27,773 nucleotides of DNA from JAVBNU01 sp031551265 (lineage in GTDB: Bacteria; Cyanobacteriota; Vampirovibrionia; Gastranaerophilales; Gastranaerophilaceae). The stretch lies in the NCBI GenBank assembly GCA_031551265.1, contig JAVBNU010000027.1, forward strand, positions 1 through 27,773, written 5' to 3'. Numbering within the stretch: the first letter of the stretch is position 1; each line of letters begins with the position of its first letter. Below the pieces are notes generated by a model that worked only from the letters and a program-made list of their open reading frames with translations, did not search any database and was not told the DNA's origin. This document shows positions 23,304-27,773 of this stretch, one piece after another. The translations under genes and the position numbers were made by a program.

Positions 23304-24554
23304 ATGAAGATTACAGCAAGCCACACAAATACTCATCAATATAAGAATTCGCTTTCCCAAAACAACGAACAAGCAAAAATGCCTCGTCATGAAAAAGATA
23401 ATGTTTCGTTCGGATTTAGCGGGATAGCCGGTGCACCTGTTGCAATCATGGATACAATCGCAAGGGGTGGCGTTTGCGCAACATTTTGTATACAAGATTT
23501 CTTTGGTCTTATCTGCCCGAGAATTGCTACCGGTTTTTTCCGTAACAAGGACATAACACACGAATATAACTACGCTGAGGCAGCAGAAGTATCAATCAGA
23601 GAAATCGCAACCGGCCCTCCGATGTTTATCATTCCGATGGTTGGTCTTGCTATGTTTAAACGTTTTATCGGTAAAGCATGCGATGTCCCAACAGACTTTA
23701 TCAAGGGGCTTGGCCATATATATCAGGGAAATGTAGCATTGCAAGATGGCTCAGCAGAAGCGCTAAAACGATTATTCTATCCGCATGTAATTTCAGAAGC
23801 ACTTAAAAATGCGACAAACGGTGAACTTGAGGGCGATGCTCTAAAAGCCAAAACCGCTGAATTTTTAGATGCCATTCTCAAGATAGAAGATAGTAAACCT
23901 AAATCTATATGGAAAAAAATACGTAATATTGAAATGCCTGAATCATCAACTGACAAAATGGGAGCCTTGGTAAACAAATTTGTAGAGCTAGGCAAACAAC
24001 ACACTGAAAAAGCTGCATCAGCTGATTTTCATTCCGCAAAGCTTGTCGTAAAAGGTGAGCCAATAAAATGCACGTTTGAGCAATTGTTAGCACATATGAA
24101 AAACTTTACTGAAGATATGGCAAACGTTGTACACAAAAACGGCACAGGCCATGATATTGTGTCAAAATTTGTTAAAAACAGAGTTGTTATGCGCAACACA
24201 ACAAATGCGGCATTAATGCTTGCTGTAATCGCATTCTGCCTAAAAATCCCGTCTATGTACCAATTACATAAAGTTAATCCCGGACTGAAAGGTCTAATTG
24301 ACGATAATGAGCCGGCTAATAACAGACCAAACACAATCAAAACAACTCAAGCACCTGTCGTCAGCAAGCCTTTGATACCTCAATGCACACAGACAGCTGC
24401 AGCGCTGGCGCAGCCAGCGCCTGTCACGGCGCCAACAGTGCAATACATTAGCATTGTACAACCTCCAAATGTAAATGTTTATCTTGCACCATTTAAAGCC
24501 GGAGACCTCCTAAGCCAATGCCAAAAAGCTAAAGAGGAGGTAATGTCATCATGA
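23304..24554 (+). CDS. Membrane protein with the N-terminal VSFG module, first of a coupled pair
   Basis: This 416-residue protein opens MKITASHTNTHQYKNS, and its polar Asn/Gln/His/Lys-rich first 33 residues end in VSFG (34-37). Hydrophobic stretches follow at about 43-79 and 102-118, and another at about 301-321 before a Pro/Ala/Gln-rich tail (about 345-385). The middle (about 130-290) is soluble and helical. I recognise no enzymatic motif. The start is kept at 23304, despite a weak ribosome-binding site, because its first residues match those of the other two SFG proteins. Its stop overlaps the start of the next gene in ATGA. It is likely a membrane protein with both tails exposed. Confidence 0.78.
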   Translation: MKITASHTNTHQYKNSLSQNNEQAKMPRHEKDNVSFGFSGIAGAPVAIMDTIARGGVCATFCIQDFFGLICPRIATGFFRNKDITHEYNYAEAAEVSIREIATGPPMFIIPMVGLAMFKRFIGKACDVPTDFIKGLGHIYQGNVALQDGSAEALKRLFYPHVISEALKNATNGELEGDALKAKTAEFLDAILKIEDSKPKSIWKKIRNIEMPESSTDKMGALVNKFVELGKQHTEKAASADFHSAKLVVKGEPIKCTFEQLLAHMKNFTEDMANVVHKNGTGHDIVSKFVKNRVVMRNTTNAALMLAVIAFCLKIPSMYQLHKVNPGLKGLIDDNEPANNRPNTIKTTQAPVVSKPLIPQCTQTAAALAQPAPVTAPTVQYISIVQPPNVNVYLAPFKAGDLLSQCQKAKEEVMSS

Positions 24555-25528
24555 GAATAAATACAATTCAAGGTCACGAAAATTCAATATCTAAAAACAT
24601 GAAGGGCATCACAAATAACACGCCGAAGGCTGCCTCTGCAAGCAACAACGTCTCATTTGGCCTGTCTGTATCAGGCAAAGATATACTTCACAAAATAGGC
24701 AAAGCATACGAGTTTGATAAATTCAACTTCTCCTTAATCGGACTTATGACTATATGCTACGGAGCAGTTGAAGCAACGCGCTACGCAAAATCCCGCGACG
24801 ACGTCGAAAGAAGAGATATTCTCATACGTGACACATTAACTATCTCAACAATTATTTTCGGGCGACGTGCAATACAAAACATTGTATCAAGACTTTGCTC
24901 AAAAGCGACAGGTTTTGCGCTACATACAAAACCTGAAAACCACAGTGGGACTTGGCAAAAAGTTTACAACTATCTACGCCCTGAAAAGGGTATCAAGCCT
25001 CTCTCAAGTGAAGAAATCGTCGCTAAATACGGCAACATCCACCACTACAAAAACGGTATCCTTGATTTCTGTGATTTTATAACCACTCAAGGCGGCGATG
25101 TCAAAAAAGTATTATCATATGATGACAAAATCAAAAAGCATATGTCAAATGCCTATAATGAATGGGTTCAATTATGTCCTGCCACCTCTAAAAGACAGCA
25201 TAACTCGTTCGAAAAAGCTGAACCTACCGAAATTGTTGACATGTTAAAATTCCTGAACAAGCCGGGTGAAAGCCAAAACAAAAATATCAAAGCCATTGAA
25301 GATAATTTAGCAAACATCAAAAACAATAAATTAATTCAAAAAGCAAGATTTATGAACAGCGGCTTTGATTTCTTGACGACATTCGTGGTTGTACCTATCA
25401 CACTGGGCTGGATTACTCCGTCAATAAATGAATATATCACGAAGCATTTCTATATGAAAAAGAAACCAAAACCCGAAGTCGAGAATAATGTTCAGCCTGC
25501 TAACACTCAGCAATCCACCAGCGTGTAG
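24551..25528 (+). CDS. Membrane protein with the N-terminal VSFG module, second of a coupled pair
   Basis: This 325-residue protein starts MRINTIQGHENSISKN and reaches VSFG at residues 34-37, exactly as in the upstream gene. Hydrophobic segments lie near 58-75, 92-106 and 273-293 (FDFLTTFVVVPITLGWITPSI), followed by a Lys/Pro/Gln tail. The part between them is soluble and helical with conserved-looking stretches such as YLRPEKGIKPLSSEEIVAKYGNIHHY. No family is recognised. GAGGAGG (24534-24540) lies inside the upstream gene 10 bases before the ATG, and the genes overlap by 4 bases, so the two products are probably made together and may interact. It ends base-to-base with tgt on the other strand. 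Confidence 0.8.
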   Translation: MRINTIQGHENSISKNMKGITNNTPKAASASNNVSFGLSVSGKDILHKIGKAYEFDKFNFSLIGLMTICYGAVEATRYAKSRDDVERRDILIRDTLTISTIIFGRRAIQNIVSRLCSKATGFALHTKPENHSGTWQKVYNYLRPEKGIKPLSSEEIVAKYGNIHHYKNGILDFCDFITTQGGDVKKVLSYDDKIKKHMSNAYNEWVQLCPATSKRQHNSFEKAEPTEIVDMLKFLNKPGESQNKNIKAIEDNLANIKNNKLIQKARFMNSGFDFLTTFVVVPITLGWITPSINEYITKHFYMKKKPKPEVENNVQPANTQQSTSV

Positions 25529-26644
25529 CTACTTTAGGTTGCTTTGCCATTGTTGGTATAGAGTATCAAACTCGTTATTGAGAATGCTTTGACGTGCTTG
25601 GCGCATCAAATTCATAAGAAAGTAAATATTATGAATCGAGAGCAGAGTCGCTGCAGTCGGCTCCTGAACACGATAAAGGTGTCTGATATATGCTTTACTG
25701 TGATTTTGACAAGTCCAGCATTGACATCCTTCCTCAAGTGGCTCAGCATCTTTTTCAAATTCTTTATTTTTAATGATTTTACGTCCTTTTTTGGTAAAAA
25801 ATGAGCCATGGCGTGCATTACGAGTCGGCATGACACAATCAAACATATCAATTCCTCGGATTACACCATCCAGCAAATCTTCGGGGGTTCCAACACCCAT
25901 AAGATATCGAGGTTTATTTACCGGCAAAAGTGGTGCTGTAATTTCGACAATTCTATTTTTAATATCAGTCGGCTCGCCCACACTGACACCGCCAATAGCA
26001 TAGCCAACAGCATCAAAGGACGAAATCACTTTTGCGCTTTCAATTCTCAGGTCATCATAAAACGCGCCTTGCACAATAGGGAATAAAGCTTGATCCTTCT
26101 TGGTATGAGCCTTGAAACAACGTTCCAACCAACGATGCGTACGTTCCATAGCAACTTTAGCATCTTCATAGCTGCACGGGTATGGTGCACACTCATCGAA
26201 CGCCATAATTATATCAGCGCCTATGTTTTGCTGGATTTCCATAGAACGCTCAGGGCTAATAAAATGCTCAGTTCCTGTTTTTGGGTCTTTGAATTTTACG
26301 CCATCCTCTTTGATATCCCGCAAATTCGTGAGACTAAATACCTGAAATCCACCCGAATCCGTCAAAATAGCCTTGTCATAATTCATCCATTTATGAATTC
26401 CGCCAAACTCTTTGATTAAAGTGTCAGTCGGGCGTAAAAACAGGTGAAATGAATTAGCCAAGATAATTTGAGCATTCAACTCTTTCAAATGGTGGTTAGT
26501 CAGCATTTTAACCGTGGAATTAGTTCCAACAGGCATGAAAACCGGCGTTTCAATGACACCGTGCGGAGTATGCAAAAGACCCGCACGAGCGCCGGTCTTT
26601 TTACAAATATTCAAAAGTTCAAACTTAAAAAATTCTTTATTCAC
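25529..26644 (-). CDS. tgt: Queuine/preQ1 tRNA-ribosyltransferase
   Basis: This 371-residue TIM-barrel enzyme swaps guanine at position 34 of GUN tRNAs for preQ1 on the way to queuosine. Seen directly: TPVFMPVGT (33-41), LTDSGGFQVFSL (94-105), VQGAFYDDLR, the nucleophile region DMFDCVMPTRNARHG (266-280), and a zinc site built from CQCWTC (307-312) plus a later His. The start is GTG at 26642-26644, overlapping the ndk stop by 8 bases without a visible Shine-Dalgarno sequence, so coupling to ndk is likely. Its stop abuts the SFG gene stop (TAG/CTA). No other queuosine genes are in the window. Confidence 0.97.
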   Translation of the reverse strand: MNKEFFKFELLNICKKTGARAGLLHTPHGVIETPVFMPVGTNSTVKMLTNHHLKELNAQIILANSFHLFLRPTDTLIKEFGGIHKWMNYDKAILTDSGGFQVFSLTNLRDIKEDGVKFKDPKTGTEHFISPERSMEIQQNIGADIIMAFDECAPYPCSYEDAKVAMERTHRWLERCFKAHTKKDQALFPIVQGAFYDDLRIESAKVISSFDAVGYAIGGVSVGEPTDIKNRIVEITAPLLPVNKPRYLMGVGTPEDLLDGVIRGIDMFDCVMPTRNARHGSFFTKKGRKIIKNKEFEKDAEPLEEGCQCWTCQNHSKAYIRHLYRVQEPTAATLLSIHNIYFLMNLMRQARQSILNNEFDTLYQQWQSNLK

Positions 26645-27092
26645 TTGCCGATATTAATTCTAACATTGTTTTCCAACTACCACATATTTCTTCGGGTGAG
26701 AAGTAAATGTTGATTTCTCTTTCAGCACTTTGAACGCTGTCAGAGCCGTGAACGATATTTCGTTCCATAGTCAATGCGAAATCAGCTCTAATAGTGCCCG
26801 GAGCAGCATCATCCGGCTTTGTAGCGCCAAGGATATGTCTAACACCCGCAACAACATTTGGGCCTTCAAGAACAATAGCAATTATCGGACCTGAGGTAAT
26901 ATAAGAAATAAGCCCCGGATAAAAAGGTTTCCCGTAGTGCTCTTCATAGTGTTTAGCTGCAATTTCCTGTGTTGGCCATAACATTTTCAATCCAATAATT
27001 TTATAGCCTTTATCTTCAAATCGTCCTAGTACTTTAGCAATAAGCCCTCTCTTGACTCCGTCGGGTTTAATTGCTACAAATGTTCTTTCCAT
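26637..27092 (-). CDS. ndk: Nucleoside diphosphate kinase
   Basis: This 151-residue enzyme transfers the terminal phosphate from ATP to other nucleoside diphosphates through a phosphohistidine. It shows ERTFVAIKPDGVKRGLI (2-18) and the active-site motif RNIVHGSDS with H115. The length is the family norm. GGGAGG lies 7 bases before the ATG. Its end overlaps the tgt start by 8 bases. A 67-base gap separates it from thiS upstream. Confidence 0.98.
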   Translation of the reverse strand: MERTFVAIKPDGVKRGLIAKVLGRFEDKGYKIIGLKMLWPTQEIAAKHYEEHYGKPFYPGLISYITSGPIIAIVLEGPNVVAGVRHILGATKPDDAAPGTIRADFALTMERNIVHGSDSVQSAEREINIYFSPEEICGSWKTMLELISASE

Positions 27093-27159
27093 GTAAAACC
27101 TCCCATTTCTTCTCTTATTAGAACATATATTTAGATTTTAGGCAAATCAAATACCAAAA

Positions 27160-27363
27160 TTAGCCACCGCCAGCAAATATAACAATTTCAACCTCATCAC
27201 CCTCTATCAAAGGTTCTTGCGGATAATTTTCTCTGTAGATAATTTTTTTATTTTTTTCTACAGCAAAAAATTTGGGTAAATCACCCGCTAAATACTCAAC
27301 CAAATCCGTAACAGTAGCGATATTTTCTATATTTTCAGTTTTTCCGTTAATAATTAATTTCAT
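27160..27363 (-). CDS. thiS: Sulfur carrier protein ThiS
   Basis: This 67-residue beta-grasp protein starts MKLIINGKTENI, carries TVTDLVEYLAG in the helix, and ends EVEIVIFAGGG. The C-terminal Gly-Gly is the site that is adenylylated and thiocarboxylated to deliver sulfur for the thiazole of thiamine. I use the ATG at 27361-27363, which gives the normal ThiS length; a GTG 18 bases upstream would add six residues and overlap surE. It lies 2 bases after the surE stop. ThiF, ThiG and ThiH are not adjacent, so a role as sulfur carrier in another pathway cannot be excluded. Confidence 0.88.
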   Translation of the reverse strand: MKLIINGKTENIENIATVTDLVEYLAGDLPKFFAVEKNKKIIYRENYPQEPLIEGDEVEIVIFAGGG

Positions 27364-27365
27364 GA

Positions 27366-27773
27366 TTAAAATAAATTGCACATATCATCACGACATATAG
27401 CCGCAGTCAGTTGCGGCACAATCGCATGCTCCGTTATTTCGAATGTGATAGGCGTAATTGAAATTTTGTTATTTCTGATAGCGTTGATGTCAGTGCCATC
27501 GTGTTCATCAGTATTAATAAGCTCACCAGCCATCCAGTAATAGATTTTGCCTCTGGGATCGACGCGCTTTTCATATTTATCAGTGAACATTCTCGTACCA
27601 AGCGTTGTAATCTCAATACCTGAAATATCTTCAGGGTCTAAAGCCGGAACATTGACGTTCAAAATAGATTTTTGGGGTAAATCAACCTTCATAATTTTGG
27701 GCAGGAATTTAGCAATAAAATTAGCTGCCAGAACAAAGTTTTCAGGCTCATAATTCAAGCTCGCGAGCGAAAC
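27366..27773 (-). CDS. surE: 5'/3'-nucleotidase SurE, C-terminal part (5' end outside window)
   Basis: The frame is open to the end of the window, giving the last 135 residues. VSLASLNYEPENFVLAA corresponds to the SurE stretch after its metal-binding half. ILNVNVPALDPEDI and DPRGKIYYWMAGE are strong SurE markers. SurE is a divalent-metal survival-type nucleotidase acting on nucleoside 5'- and 3'-monophosphates and short polyphosphates. The catalytic N-terminal DDG region is outside the window. thiS follows 2 bases after its stop. Confidence 0.92.
   Translation of the reverse strand, partial: VSLASLNYEPENFVLAANFIAKFLPKIMKVDLPQKSILNVNVPALDPEDISGIEITTLGTRMFTDKYEKRVDPRGKIYYWMAGELINTDEHDGTDINAIRNNKISITPITFEITEHAIVPQLTAAICRDDMCNLF

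Noticed and set aside
1..27773. tRNA, rRNA or CRISPR features in the intergenic gaps
   Set aside because: I read all gaps over 100 bases for T-loop-like GGTTCGA sequences, CCA ends and regularly spaced repeats and found none.

Overview
The window is AT-rich, gene-dense bacterial chromosome with mostly core genes. The best taxonomic guess is a gut-type non-photosynthetic relative of Cyanobacteria (Gastranaerophilales, class Vampirovibrionia, formerly Melainabacteria). The grounds are the low GC, a SigF-like group 3 sigma factor, a GH57/DUF3536 glycosidase, and three unrelated proteins that share a polar N-terminus ending in [V/I]SFG, a feature I associate with that group. This is inference from style and content. 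No rRNA, tRNA, CRISPR array, transposase or phage gene was seen.

Layout. Positions 1-3977 (+): the end of mtaB, a large acidic/proline-rich/coiled-coil protein, yraN and an ftsB/divIC-like gene. Positions 3970-7728 (-): a compact run rpsF-ssb-rpsR-TPR protein-membrane protein-metY. Positions 7925-8878 (+): a repetitive beta-solenoid-like protein with strong initiation signals and a textbook terminator, followed by copy 1 of a dispersed repeat. Positions 9186-11306 (-): two tandem PlsC-type acyltransferases and tcdA. Positions 11469-14624 (+): an exported protein and a GH57 glycosidase. Positions 14605-17423 (-): a membrane-anchored protein resembling a degenerate AAA+ domain, a tiny Cys-rich protein, a SigF-like sigma factor and a prepilin peptidase that overlaps it by one base. 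Positions 17615-18073 (+): a small SFG protein, then repeat copy 2. Positions 18412-23081 (+): DUF47/PhoU-like protein, pyruvate kinase, GlcD-type oxidase, cutA and a HExxH metallopeptidase. Positions 23304-25528 (+): two translationally coupled SFG membrane proteins. Positions 25529-27773 (-): surE (partial), thiS, ndk and tgt.

How the genes fit together. Three genes act on tRNA modification (mtaB, tcdA, tgt). Ribosomal and replication functions sit together in rpsF-ssb-rpsR. Central carbon metabolism is represented by pyk and glcD, and storage or structural glucan turnover by GH57. The sigma factor/prepilin peptidase overlap suggests that sigma-factor expression and type IV pilus assembly are tied together, as SigF and pili are in some cyanobacteria.

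The least explained content is: (i) the SFG N-terminal module on three proteins of different architecture, (ii) the coupled SFG membrane pair, (iii) a 205-220 bp two-copy repeat with terminal inverted repeats and conserved internal hairpins, (iv) the putative pseudo-ATPase beside the sigma factor, and (v) the Gly/Asn/Ser-rich solenoid-like protein. Convergent genes overlap or abut at their 3' ends, and only one classical terminator was found.
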